From Acinetobacter sp. UBA3106 (lineage in GTDB: Bacteria > Pseudomonadota > Gammaproteobacteria > Pseudomonadales > Moraxellaceae), in assembly GCA_002365595.1 (NCBI GenBank), contig DFAM01000010.1:62001-126000 (forward strand): a DNA stretch of 64,000 nt, given 5' to 3'. This document shows positions 34,872-42,931 of the stretch, piece after piece; position 1 is the stretch's first letter, and every line of letters starts with the position of its first letter. The notes below the pieces were generated by a model that had not been told where the DNA came from, made no database searches, and saw nothing but the letters and a program-made list of their open reading frames with translations. Position numbers and translations under genes: made by a program.

Positions 34872-35507
34872 GTGGCTATTCATGAAATCCGTCATCCGCT
34901 TATCCGACATAAACTTGGTTTGCTGCGTCGTGCAGACATCAGTACAAAGAACTTTCGCGAACTAGCACAAGAAGTGACCATGCTTCTGACTTATGAAGCA
35001 ACCAAAGACTTGCCGATGTGTGATCATGAAATTGAAGGTTGGAATGGCAAAGTCAGTGTAGACCGTATTGCCGGTAAAAAAATTACCGTTGTGCCGATTC
35101 TACGTGCCGGTATTGGTATGTTAGATGGTTTCTTAAACCTGATTCCAAGTGCAAAAGTATCGGTTCTTGGTCTTGAACGTGATGAAGAAACTTTGGAAGC
35201 ACGTACTTACTATAAAAAATTGGTACCTGATGTACAAAACCGTTTAGCAATGATCATTGACCCGATGCTGGCAACAGGTTCTTCATTGGTGGCAGCGATT
35301 GATGTATTGAAAGCAAGCGGCTGTAAAGACATTCGCGTGATGGTTTTGGTTGCGGCACCTGAAGGTATTAAAAAAGTAGAAGAAAAACACCCAGATGTAA
35401 CAATTTTCACCGCTTCTATTGATGACGGTCTGAATGGAAATGGTTATATCGTTCCAGGTCTGGGCGACGCGGGCGATAAAATTTTTGGTTCAGTGCAAAA
35501 AGACTGA
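34872..35507 (+). CDS. upp: Uracil phosphoribosyltransferase
   Basis: The 211-aa cytoplasmic enzyme makes UMP from uracil and PRPP. The PRPP loop reads MIIDPMLATGSS (near residue 128), and GDAGDKIFG closes the C-terminus. The in-frame stretch upstream to 34803 lies inside the nuo terminator. I therefore chose the GTG at 34872, which gives the family N-terminus AIHEIRHPLI and has AGGTG a few bases upstream. It competes with the rut pathway for uracil. It is a single-gene unit with its own terminator. Confidence 0.96.
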   Translation: MAIHEIRHPLIRHKLGLLRRADISTKNFRELAQEVTMLLTYEATKDLPMCDHEIEGWNGKVSVDRIAGKKITVVPILRAGIGMLDGFLNLIPSAKVSVLGLERDEETLEARTYYKKLVPDVQNRLAMIIDPMLATGSSLVAAIDVLKASGCKDIRVMVLVAAPEGIKKVEEKHPDVTIFTASIDDGLNGNGYIVPGLGDAGDKIFGSVQKD

Positions 35508-35523
35508 TCCTTGAAGACAAATT

Positions 35524-35549
35524 AAAAGAGGCTTCAAGCCTCTTTTTTT
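35524..35549 (+). terminator. Terminator of upp
   Basis: AAAAGAGGCTT-C-AAGCCTCTTTTTTT is a near-perfect stem with a T tract. Confidence 0.9.
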
Positions 35550-35590
35550 ATATACTGTAGACATGGCATTTTTAAGCATAGGGCGACAGC

Positions 35591-35884
35591 ATGAAAGATG
35601 AATTACATCAGGGTAAAATCAAAAAGTATGACCCTGAAAAAGGCTTTGGTTTTATTGGTTCAGCTGAAGGAGATATTTTCTTTCATATTTCAGATTTCCC
35701 TGCGGCAGAAGGCGAACCAAAACGTAATGAACGTGTGACATTCGTGGCTGTTGAAAATGGCGATAAGTATAAGGCGGTTCGTATAGAACGCGTTGAAGAC
35801 AAGTCTGCAAAAGCGAAAAAATCGAAGATTGCTTCACACAACCAATCTATTACATCTGCTTTATTGTCGAATTTTAAACGTTGA
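35591..35884 (+). CDS. Cold-shock domain protein
   Basis: The 97-aa protein has a cold-shock domain at residues 5-68 with the RNP-1-like KGFGFIGS and the RNP-2-like DIFFHISDF motifs. A basic tail (KAKKSKIASHNQS...) follows. It should bind single-stranded RNA or DNA. It is the first of three adjacent cold-shock-domain genes, but the only one without a membrane segment. The ATG has a weak Shine-Dalgarno sequence (GGGCGACAGC). Confidence 0.85.
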   Translation: MKDELHQGKIKKYDPEKGFGFIGSAEGDIFFHISDFPAAEGEPKRNERVTFVAVENGDKYKAVRIERVEDKSAKAKKSKIASHNQSITSALLSNFKR

Positions 35885-36000
35885 ACATTCACCTGTTAAG
35901 ATGAAGAATTCAAAGTGATATCTGGTCAGCTCTGGGTGACAGATTGGATAAAAACTTTACTTCAGTGCAAGTAGATTAATATTTGACTTTTGCATGAATA

Positions 36001-36030
36001 AAAAAAAGGGGCATAAGGCCTCTTTTTTTA
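36001..36030 (+). terminator. Likely terminator after the first cold-shock gene
   Basis: AAAAAAAGGGGC-ATAA-GGCCTCTTTTTTT is an imperfect stem with a T tract, just before the next cold-shock gene. Confidence 0.65.
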
Positions 36031-36068
36031 TTAAAATAAAAAAATAATAGCAATTAAAAGAGTGAGAT

Positions 36069-36803
36069 ATGTTTGTTGAGGGGAAATTAAAAAGCTATAT
36101 CACGGATCGTGGTTTTGGCTTTATTCAAGTTGAAGGGCAATCGAAAGAGCTTTTTTTTCATATCAATGATTTTCCAAAAAAAAGTGTTGAACCCAAAATT
36201 GGAGAAAAATTAAAGTTTCGTATTGTGGAAGATGACGGTAAATTAAAAGCTTCTCAGATTGTACGCCTGGATTTAAAGCGATCTGCAGCTAAGGCTCAAA
36301 CTTATGCAGAACCTCAAGTTCAGATCAAGCAAAGTGCTTCACCACGTTATAATAAAAAGAGTGGTAAGGGCCGTATTTTTACCATACTGGGATTAATCGT
36401 GATTGTCGTGTTGGCTGTAATGGTTTACGGCAAATATCAGGATTATCGCACCGCAGAGCAACTAAAAGCACAACAGTTGATCGTCGAACAACAGCGTATT
36501 GTCTCAGAGCAGCGAGAAGCACTGGGAGATTTACCCGAAGCAGTTTTATCGGAGCAGGGGCAACGTAATTTAGCTGGTGAAACGTACAATACCAATAAAC
36601 CTCGCTCAGAAAAAATCAGTGCCAGTATTGACCAGCAAAATGGTATTAAGCTAGCAACCACCCAATTTAAATGTGATGAACGGCAGCATTGCAGTCAAAT
36701 GAATTTAAGAGCAGAAGCGGTTTGGTACGTGCAAAACTGTCCAAATCATAAAATGGACGGCGATGGTGATGGCATACCGTGTGAAAATGATCCACGCTGG
36801 TAA
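36069..36803 (+). CDS. Cold-shock domain / membrane helix / Excalibur domain protein
   Basis: The 244-aa protein has three parts. A cold-shock domain lies at about residues 1-70 (DRGFGFIQV and LFFHINDFP). A single helix lies at about 103-120 (FTILGLIVIVVLAVMVYG), followed by a Gln-rich, probably coiled-coil stretch (about 125-155). A C-terminal Excalibur domain ends MDGDGDGIPCENDPRW, with the paired cysteines and Asp-rich calcium-binding loop. Topology would put the nucleic-acid-binding domain in the cytoplasm and Excalibur in the periplasm. The next gene is a shorter paralogue. Function is unknown. Confidence 0.82.
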   Translation: MFVEGKLKSYITDRGFGFIQVEGQSKELFFHINDFPKKSVEPKIGEKLKFRIVEDDGKLKASQIVRLDLKRSAAKAQTYAEPQVQIKQSASPRYNKKSGKGRIFTILGLIVIVVLAVMVYGKYQDYRTAEQLKAQQLIVEQQRIVSEQREALGDLPEAVLSEQGQRNLAGETYNTNKPRSEKISASIDQQNGIKLATTQFKCDERQHCSQMNLRAEAVWYVQNCPNHKMDGDGDGIPCENDPRW

Positions 36804-36806
36804 TAA

Positions 36807-36832
36807 AAGTGCCATTGAGGCGCTTTTTTTAT
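36807..36832 (+). terminator. Terminator after the first Excalibur fusion gene
   Basis: AAAAGTGCC-ATTGA-GGCGCTTTTTTT is a stem with one G-U pair and a T tract. Confidence 0.82.
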
Positions 36833-36872
36833 TACAATCATCGACATAAGATTTAAAGAATAAGAGATTGTT

Positions 36873-37460
36873 ATGTTTGCTGAAGGGACAATCAAAAGCT
36901 ATAACACTGAGCGTGGCTTTGGCTTTATTGATGTGAATGGGGAAAAGAAAGATTTATTTTTTCATATCAAAGATTTTCCCAATAAAAATATCGAACCTAA
37001 AATAGGCGAGAACTTAAAATTTCGTATTGTTGAAGATAACGGTAAATTAAAAGCCGATAATATTGTTCGTTTAGATGTGAAAGTTGAATCTGTATCACAT
37101 ACGCCGCTGAGTCGAGCAAAAGAGAAGAGTAATTACCGACATCGTCAAAGTAAAAATGATAAGCAGGAGGGAGGATTCCTCACCACTATTATTGGTCTGG
37201 TTGTTATTGGTGTACTGATTTATATGGCCTACGGTAAATACCAGCGTTGGCAACTTTCACAACAAGCACCGATTACTGTACAAACTGTTGTCGAGCAGCC
37301 TGTTAATTCGAATCCAAATGGTTATCGTTGTGATGGCCGTACACGTTGTGGTCAAATGAATTCTCGTGAAGAAGCACGCTGGTTTGTGCGCAATTGTCCG
37401 GGAACACAAATGGATGGTAACAATGATGGTGAACCTTGTGAAAATGATTCACGCTGGTAA
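36873..37460 (+). CDS. Cold-shock domain / membrane helix / Excalibur domain protein (paralogue)
   Basis: The 195-aa protein is a clear paralogue of its upstream neighbour. The cold-shock domain spans residues 1-70 (ERGFGFIDV, LFFHIKDFP, and a shared KIGE.LKFRIVED.GKLKA block). The helix is at about 103-121 and the Excalibur domain at about 150-195 (MDGNNDGEPCENDSRW). The coiled-coil stretch of the neighbour is missing, which explains the shorter length. Each gene has its own terminator, suggesting separate transcription after tandem duplication. Confidence 0.82.
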   Translation: MFAEGTIKSYNTERGFGFIDVNGEKKDLFFHIKDFPNKNIEPKIGENLKFRIVEDNGKLKADNIVRLDVKVESVSHTPLSRAKEKSNYRHRQSKNDKQEGGFLTTIIGLVVIGVLIYMAYGKYQRWQLSQQAPITVQTVVEQPVNSNPNGYRCDGRTRCGQMNSREEARWFVRNCPGTQMDGNNDGEPCENDSRW

Positions 37461-37475
37461 AACAAGTAGAAAATG

Positions 37476-37503
37476 AAAAAGCGCCCTCTACGGGCGCTTT
37501 TTA
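37476..37503. terminator. Bidirectional terminator before the LysR gene end
   Basis: AAAAAGCGCCC-TCTAC-GGGCGCTTTTT lies between convergent genes and has A and T tracts on either side. Confidence 0.9.
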
Positions 37504-37513
37504 AAAGCTGAAA

Positions 37514-38401
37514 TCACTTATCTTCGCAAAATTGCATAAAGGCTTTTAGACCAGGTCCCTGATATTTTTGACGATGTACCAGCATGAACAATGGACGGGT
37601 CAATTGCCAGAATGGAGTATCCAAAATCACCAACTGACCTTTTTCAAGTAAAGGTTCAATCGCAAGTTTAGAAATACAGGACATGCCTAAACCGCCTGCG
37701 ACAATTTTAAGAATTGCTTCATTATGACCCAGAGTTAAACGAATATTCGCGTCTGGCAGATCCTTAAGAATGGCATTATCAAAAACTTCACGGGTGCCTG
37801 AACCTTCTTCACGTAAAATCCATTCTACACCTGCGGCCTTAAAGTCAGCAGGGGTTAAAGTCCGTTCAAGCTGTGCAAGCGGATGATTTGGTGCACAGCA
37901 CACGGCCAGTTCGTCATCACGCCAATGAATACATTGTAACTGCGGGAGGTGGCATGAACCTTCGATTAAAGCTAAATCCAGCTGAAACTGGTTCACAGCT
38001 TCAATCATTTGACGGGTATTGCCGACTTGAAGTTGTAAATGTGCTTGTGGCTGAATTTGAAGGAAATCTGCCATTAAATCGGGCATTAAGTAATCTGAAA
38101 TCGTAAGCGTTGCACCTAAGCGTAAGTCGATACTTTGTAGCTCGCCTTTGGCTGCCTGCTCGAATGCATCACAACGACCTAAAATTTCTAATGCCTGTGG
38201 CAATAGGTAACGTCCTAAGTCATTCAATTGTAGACGTTTACCGAGACGGTCGAACAGTGGAGCACCCAAGCCATCTTCCAAATCTGCTAAAGCCATACTT
38301 GCAGCACTTTGCGTGAGCTTAACGGCATCGCTGGCTTTGGTTACTGTGCCTTCTTGTGCGACTGCTACAAAAACAGCCAACTGGCGTAAGGTCATGCGCA
38401 T
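37514..38401 (-). CDS. finR: LysR-family regulator, FinR/YeiE-like
   Basis: The 295-aa regulator has an N-terminal winged HTH (residues 3-62; TLRQLAVFVAVAQEGTVTKASD...LTQSAAS) and a periplasmic-binding-like effector domain (about 90-290). The motif REEGSGTREVFD is shared with YeiE and with FinR of Pseudomonas. It is divergent from fpr with an 85-bp shared promoter region. In Pseudomonas putida FinR sits next to fpr and activates it under oxidative stress. The symbol rests on this arrangement plus sequence similarity, so it is a good but unproven assignment. AAGG lies upstream of the ATG on the minus strand. Confidence 0.72.
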   Translation of the reverse strand: MRMTLRQLAVFVAVAQEGTVTKASDAVKLTQSAASMALADLEDGLGAPLFDRLGKRLQLNDLGRYLLPQALEILGRCDAFEQAAKGELQSIDLRLGATLTISDYLMPDLMADFLQIQPQAHLQLQVGNTRQMIEAVNQFQLDLALIEGSCHLPQLQCIHWRDDELAVCCAPNHPLAQLERTLTPADFKAAGVEWILREEGSGTREVFDNAILKDLPDANIRLTLGHNEAILKIVAGGLGMSCISKLAIEPLLEKGQLVILDTPFWQLTRPLFMLVHRQKYQGPGLKAFMQFCEDK

Positions 38402-38486
38402 GAATAGAGCCTTAACATTTAAAAAATATTAATAAATTATATTGTCATGCTACCATGAGCACAGTCTTTCATGCCACGTTGAAATC

Positions 38487-39248
38487 ATGTCAATTGAAAA
38501 ATTTAGCTTAGAAAAAGTTTTATCTGTACACCGTTGGACCAATACCTTATTCAGTTTTACCATGACACGACCTGCACATTTTAAATTTACTGCAGGGCAG
38601 TTTGCACGTATTGGACTACAAGTGGGTGATGAACTGGTGGTTCGAGCTTATTCTGTGGTGTCATCACCTTTTGATGAAACCCTGGAATTCTTTTCAATTG
38701 TGGTGCCAGAAGGCGCTTTTACCTCAAATTTACAGCATCTCAAAGTTGGAGATGAACTGTACCTGGAAAAAATCCCGTATGGATTTTTAACCCTGGCGCG
38801 CTACCAGTTACCCTTACCGAATGATTTGTGGTTATTAGGCACAGGTACGGGTCTGGCACCATTTTTATCGATGTTGCAAGACTTTGAAACCTGGTCTAAA
38901 TATCAAAAGATTAATCTGGTTTATAGTGTGCGAACCGAAGCCGAACTGGCTTATGTGGAGCGTATTCAGGAAATTGCTGCAACCTTTGGCGAAGGGCATA
39001 CTGGCTTTAAATTTATCCCGATTATCACCCGTGATCCCAATGCAGCATTGCATGAGCGTTTACCGGTACTGATTGAAAATGGTGAACTGGAAAAAGCGGC
39101 AGGTTTGCAATTTAATGTGGAAACCAGCCACGTCATGCTGTGTGGTAACCCGCAAATGGTAGACGATACCAAAGAAGCCTTAAAAGCACGTGGTTTGATT
39201 ATGAACCGCCGTGGTGAAGGGAATATTGCAGTCGAGAATTATTGGTAA
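38487..39248 (+). CDS. fpr: Ferredoxin-NADP+ reductase
   Basis: The 253-aa FAD enzyme moves electrons between NADPH and ferredoxin or flavodoxin. VVRAYSVVSSP (near residue 50) binds FAD. LLGTGTGLAPFLSML (near residue 113) is the NADP-binding motif. The C-terminus GNIAVENYW matches bacterial subclass Fpr. I chose the ATG at 38487 (SIEKFSLEKVLSVHRW) over an upstream start at 38442, since the extra 15 residues match nothing in the family and lie in the promoter. It is divergent from the LysR gene, its likely regulator. Confidence 0.93.
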   Translation: MSIEKFSLEKVLSVHRWTNTLFSFTMTRPAHFKFTAGQFARIGLQVGDELVVRAYSVVSSPFDETLEFFSIVVPEGAFTSNLQHLKVGDELYLEKIPYGFLTLARYQLPLPNDLWLLGTGTGLAPFLSMLQDFETWSKYQKINLVYSVRTEAELAYVERIQEIAATFGEGHTGFKFIPIITRDPNAALHERLPVLIENGELEKAAGLQFNVETSHVMLCGNPQMVDDTKEALKARGLIMNRRGEGNIAVENYW

Positions 39249-39260
39249 AATCCTTTTAAT

Positions 39261-39372
39261 GCTCCTTCCTTTGGAAAAGGTGAGAAGTACTGTTTGACAA
39301 GGGAGGGATTTAATCGGATGTAAACCATCTAAAAATTAATCCCTCCCAACCTCCCTTTAAGAAAGGGAGGAG
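39261..39372. repeat. Palindromic repeat element downstream of fpr
   Basis: GGGAGGGATTTAAT at 39301-39314 mirrors ATTAATCCCTCCC at 39335-39347. CCTCCCTTT (39350-39358) and AAAGGGAGG (39362-39370) form a further perfect hairpin. TTCCTTTGGAAAAGG at the left is shared with the element at 12669-12805. This looks like a dispersed, structured repeat of the genus. Confidence 0.62.
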
Positions 39373-39384
39373 ACGCAGGCACAA

Positions 39385-39409
39385 AAAAACCTCCACAGTG
39401 GAGGTTTTT
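39385..39409. terminator. Bidirectional terminator between fpr and the gene at 39423
   Basis: AAAAACCTCCAC-A-GTGGAGGTTTTTT is a perfect stem with A and T tracts. Confidence 0.88.
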
Positions 39410-39422
39410 TAATATCATTATC

Positions 39423-39845
39423 TTAGTGTACAAACATATCAATATATTCACGGATTTCTTGAATGGCGGTTTCCACATCGCTAGTGAGCCATGTCGGTTC
39501 AAACAGACCCGCATAATGTTCAAGACGATCTTGTGGTACCACCAAACGAATTGGGCATTCTTCTTCCAATAAGCGCCAAGGAATAATCGGCACTTCATTA
39601 TCTAAAAAAGGTGCGATATTACGAATATCAATCACCATCGCGTTGATGCATTCAGGAAAAGGCATCACTGAAAATTCTTCGGTACGACGACGGAAATATT
39701 CCAGATCACCCCATTTAAGCACGTAACTTGGTTTATTAAATTCAATAATACCAATGAGATGTTCATCACGAGTGTAATGCAAGCAACATTGATGAGTGAC
39801 GTCAGTGTCCAAATCAAGCGTTACAGATTGCTGACGATACGCCAT
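39423..39845 (-). CDS. Hypothetical protein
   Basis: The product of about 140 aa is soluble and acidic, rich in Glu, Pro and aromatic residues, with a beta-rich first half (SVTLDLDTD..CCLHYTRDEHLIGIIEF) and a helical C-terminus. I do not recognise the family. Three starts are possible (39845, 39860, and TTG at 39878), none with a clear ribosome binding site. I report the ATG at 39845 (MAYRQQSV) because conserved-looking sequence begins there. It is a single gene with a shared terminator. Confidence 0.6.
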   Translation of the reverse strand: MAYRQQSVTLDLDTDVTHQCCLHYTRDEHLIGIIEFNKPSYVLKWGDLEYFRRRTEEFSVMPFPECINAMVIDIRNIAPFLDNEVPIIPWRLLEEECPIRLVVPQDRLEHYAGLFEPTWLTSDVETAIQEIREYIDMFVH

Positions 39846-40006
39846 AAAGTTAAGCAGCATGAAAAACAAGGTGCACAATTATAGCTCATTTTAAACCTTT
39901 CAGCACCTTTAGCCAGATTCATCTTGATTTAAGCTTAAAGATAAAAATACGTTGCCTTTATTTTGCTGTAACAGTTACTTAAAGCGTTTTTTACCAAATT
40001 TTCAAA

Positions 40007-40024
40007 ACTGGTATGGCTTATGCA
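40007..40024 (+). promoter_or_regulatory. Candidate sigma-54 promoter of eat-eutBC
   Basis: ACTGGTATGGCTTATGCA has GG at 40010-40011 and GC at 40022-40023 with exactly 10 bases between, TGG at -24 and TGCA at -12. Initiation near 40035 would leave a leader of about 29 bases. In Pseudomonas aeruginosa the eat-eutBC operon depends on RpoN and the enhancer-binding protein EatR, so the motif fits its context. Confidence 0.55.
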
Positions 40025-40063
40025 TTTATTTTGTTATTGCAAAAAATAGAATAAGAGGTGCGT

Positions 40064-41506
40064 ATGTCCGAAATTAAAACCGTAATAGAAAATGCCCCAA
40101 TAGCGGGAAACGTGACAGAAGACTATTTTGCCCAACGTCAATTAAAAAAAGGTGCTGTCGGATGGCTGCTTTTAGTTGGCCTAGGAGTTGCCTATGTGAT
40201 TTCAGGTGACTTTGCCGGCTGGAATTTTGGTTTGGCGCAAGGCGGTTGGGGCGGAATGTTTATTGCTACCATCATTGTGTCAGTCATGTACCTGTGCATG
40301 TGTTTAGCCATGTCGGAAATGTCGAGCATGTTGCCTACAGCGGGCGGCGGTTACAGTTTTGCGCGGACGGCTTTTGGTCCATTAGGCGGTTACTTGACCG
40401 GTACGGCCATTTTAATTGAGTACGCCATTGCACCTGCTGCGATTGCCTGTTTTATTGGCGCCTATTGCGAATCCTTGTTTGGCATTGGAGGCTGGATGGT
40501 TTATCTGGTCTGTTATCTATTTTTTATGGGATTGCATTTAAAAGGTGCAGGGGAAGCATTAAAAATCATTTTCATAATTACCGCCGTTGCCGCTGTCGCA
40601 TTGTTGGTTTTTATTGTGGCGATGGTACCTTATTTTGATCGTGCCAACCTGTTTAATATTGCAGTCAATACTGACGCGGTTGGTTCGAGTGTATTGCTAC
40701 CTTTAGGATATTTAGGCATTTGGGCCGCAGTACCTTATGCAATCTGGTTTTTTCTGGCAGTGGAAGGCGTGCCTTTAGCCGCTGAAGAAGCCAAGGAGCC
40801 GCATAAATCGTTACCGCGTGGCTTAATTGGTTCTATGGTTATTCTGGCGATTTTTGCCTTGAGTATTTTGATTTTAGGTCCAGGCGCAGCGGGCGCAGAT
40901 GCTTTAAAAAATTCAGGCGCGCCCTTGGTTGATGCTTTAAAAGCAGTTTATGGTGAAAGTACCTGGCTTGCTGGTTTTGTAAACTTTGTCGGTTTGGCCG
41001 GTTTAATTGCCAGTTTCTTCTCGATCATTTATGCCTATTCACGCCAAGTCTTTGCGCTTTCACGTGCCGGCTATTTACCGAAAAAACTCTCTTTAACAAA
41101 TAACAACCATGCTCCGCATTTAGCAATTATCATTCCGGGTATTATTGGTTTTATGCTGTCATTAACTGGAGAGGGCGATTTACTTATTTTGATGGCTGTG
41201 TTTGGTGCCACCATTTCTTATGTATTGATGATGATGGCGTATATCAAACTGAAAATTTCAAAACCCGATATGCCACGTCCCTATAAAGCACCGGGTGGAA
41301 TCATTACTGCATCGGTTGCCTTGATTCTTGCCGCTATTGCAGTGGTAGCAGGTTTTGTGGTTGACCCTAAAGTCTGGTTGATGGCAGCCGCCATTTATGT
41401 GGTTTTTATTGTGTATTTCCTGGTTTATAGCCGAAATAAATTGGTTGCCGGAACACCAGAAGAAGAGTTTGCCAATATTCAGGCCGCAGAACAGGAACTG
41501 AAATAA
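40064..41506 (+). CDS. eat: Ethanolamine permease
   Basis: The 480-aa APC-superfamily transporter has about 12 helices and brings ethanolamine into the cell. GWLLLVGLGVAYVISGDFAGWNFG (near residue 35) and the VEGVPLAAEEAKEPHKSLPRG motif (near residue 240) are typical of the Eat family. I chose the ATG at 40064 (SEIKTVIEN) because AAGAGG lies five bases upstream; a GTG at 40058 would overlap that site. It heads an operon with eutB and eutC. Confidence 0.94.
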   Translation: MSEIKTVIENAPIAGNVTEDYFAQRQLKKGAVGWLLLVGLGVAYVISGDFAGWNFGLAQGGWGGMFIATIIVSVMYLCMCLAMSEMSSMLPTAGGGYSFARTAFGPLGGYLTGTAILIEYAIAPAAIACFIGAYCESLFGIGGWMVYLVCYLFFMGLHLKGAGEALKIIFIITAVAAVALLVFIVAMVPYFDRANLFNIAVNTDAVGSSVLLPLGYLGIWAAVPYAIWFFLAVEGVPLAAEEAKEPHKSLPRGLIGSMVILAIFALSILILGPGAAGADALKNSGAPLVDALKAVYGESTWLAGFVNFVGLAGLIASFFSIIYAYSRQVFALSRAGYLPKKLSLTNNNHAPHLAIIIPGIIGFMLSLTGEGDLLILMAVFGATISYVLMMMAYIKLKISKPDMPRPYKAPGGIITASVALILAAIAVVAGFVVDPKVWLMAAAIYVVFIVYFLVYSRNKLVAGTPEEEFANIQAAEQELK

Positions 41507-41530
41507 TAAGAAAATCAGGAGCAATGCAGC

Positions 41531-42916
41531 ATGCTGTATCAAATCAATGTAGCTCATCATCATTATGTTTTTGCAGACTTAAAAACTTTAATGGCGAAAG
41601 CGACGCCGGAACGCTCGGGCGATCAGCTGGCAGGAATTGCGGCGCAAGATGCAACAGAACGGGTCGCAGCACAGATGTGTCTGGCAGATGTGCCGCTCAA
41701 GCAATTTTTGCAAGAAACGTTGATTGATTATGATCAGGATGAAGTGACCCGTTTAATTATTGATGAACATGATGCATTGGCTTTTTATCCCATTTCACAT
41801 TTTAGTGTAGGAGACTTTCGCAACTGGCTACTCAGTGAAGACGCCAGCACAGAAAAATTGCAACATTTACAAGCGGGGCTGACACCTGAAATGGTGGCTG
41901 CGGTGAGCAAGATTATGCGCAATCAGGACTTGATTCTGGTCGCAAAGAAATGCCGTGTCATCACCCAATTTAGGAACACCATTGGCTTGGAAGGACGGCT
42001 TTCGACCCGATTACAGCCAAACCATCCCACCGATGATTTACTCGGGATTTCTGCCAGTATTTTAGATGGTTTGATGTATGGCAATGGGGATGCCGTGATT
42101 GGCATTAATCCGGCGACTGATAATCTGCAAAATCTTTCAGAACTCTTGAGACTGCTGGATCATATTATTCATGAATATGAGATTCCGACCCAGTCCTGTG
42201 TCTTGACTCATGTCAGTTCAGGCATCGAGCTGGTCAATAAAAATGTGCCGGTCGATTTAATGTTTCAGTCGATTGCCGGTTCACAAGCCGCCAATAGCGC
42301 TTTCGGGATTGATTTAGCCATGTTGCAGCAAGGCTATGAAGCTGCTTTAAGTTTAAAACGCGGTACGGTCGGTCAGAACGTGATGTATTTTGAAACCGGA
42401 CAGGGCAGTGCCTTATCTAGTAATGCCCATCATGGGGTAGATCAGCAAACCATGGAAGCGCGAGCCTATGCCGTGGCTCGAAAGTATCAGCCTTTTCTGG
42501 TCAATACTGTGGTCGGTTTTATTGGCCCTGAATATTTATATAACGGCAAACAGATTATTCGGGCAGGGCTGGAAGATCACTTCTGTGGCAAATTACTGGG
42601 TCTGCCGATGGGCTGCGATATTTGCTATACCAACCATGCCGATGCCGATCAGGATGATATGGATGTGTTACTCACATTGCTGGCCAATGCCGGGATTAAT
42701 TTTATTATGGGGATTCCGGGTTCGGATGATGTGATGCTGAATTATCAAACCACTTCTTTTCATGATGCTTTATATATTCGCCAATTATTAGGTTTGCAGC
42801 CAGCACCCGAGTTTGCAGCCTGGCTGGAGCAACAGGGAATTTTGAAACAGCATTACACAGAACTGCAATGGCCGAGCCAGCTGCCGGAAAAGTTCTCCCG
42901 TTTAATCATGTCATGA
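41531..42916 (+). CDS. eutB: Ethanolamine ammonia-lyase large subunit
   Basis: The 461-aa barrel subunit, with adenosylcobalamin, splits ethanolamine into acetaldehyde and ammonia. Family motifs include NTIGLEGRLSTRLQPNHPTDD (near residue 145), YGNGDAVIGINPATD, and FETGQGSALSSNAHHGVDQQT near residue 285. AGGAG lies nine bases before the ATG. It is 24 bases after eat and 15 bases before eutC. No microcompartment or EutA reactivase genes are nearby, as in other simple eat-eutBC operons. Confidence 0.96.
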   Translation: MLYQINVAHHHYVFADLKTLMAKATPERSGDQLAGIAAQDATERVAAQMCLADVPLKQFLQETLIDYDQDEVTRLIIDEHDALAFYPISHFSVGDFRNWLLSEDASTEKLQHLQAGLTPEMVAAVSKIMRNQDLILVAKKCRVITQFRNTIGLEGRLSTRLQPNHPTDDLLGISASILDGLMYGNGDAVIGINPATDNLQNLSELLRLLDHIIHEYEIPTQSCVLTHVSSGIELVNKNVPVDLMFQSIAGSQAANSAFGIDLAMLQQGYEAALSLKRGTVGQNVMYFETGQGSALSSNAHHGVDQQTMEARAYAVARKYQPFLVNTVVGFIGPEYLYNGKQIIRAGLEDHFCGKLLGLPMGCDICYTNHADADQDDMDVLLTLLANAGINFIMGIPGSDDVMLNYQTTSFHDALYIRQLLGLQPAPEFAAWLEQQGILKQHYTELQWPSQLPEKFSRLIMS

Positions 42917-42931
42917 GCGGAGGATTGGAGC

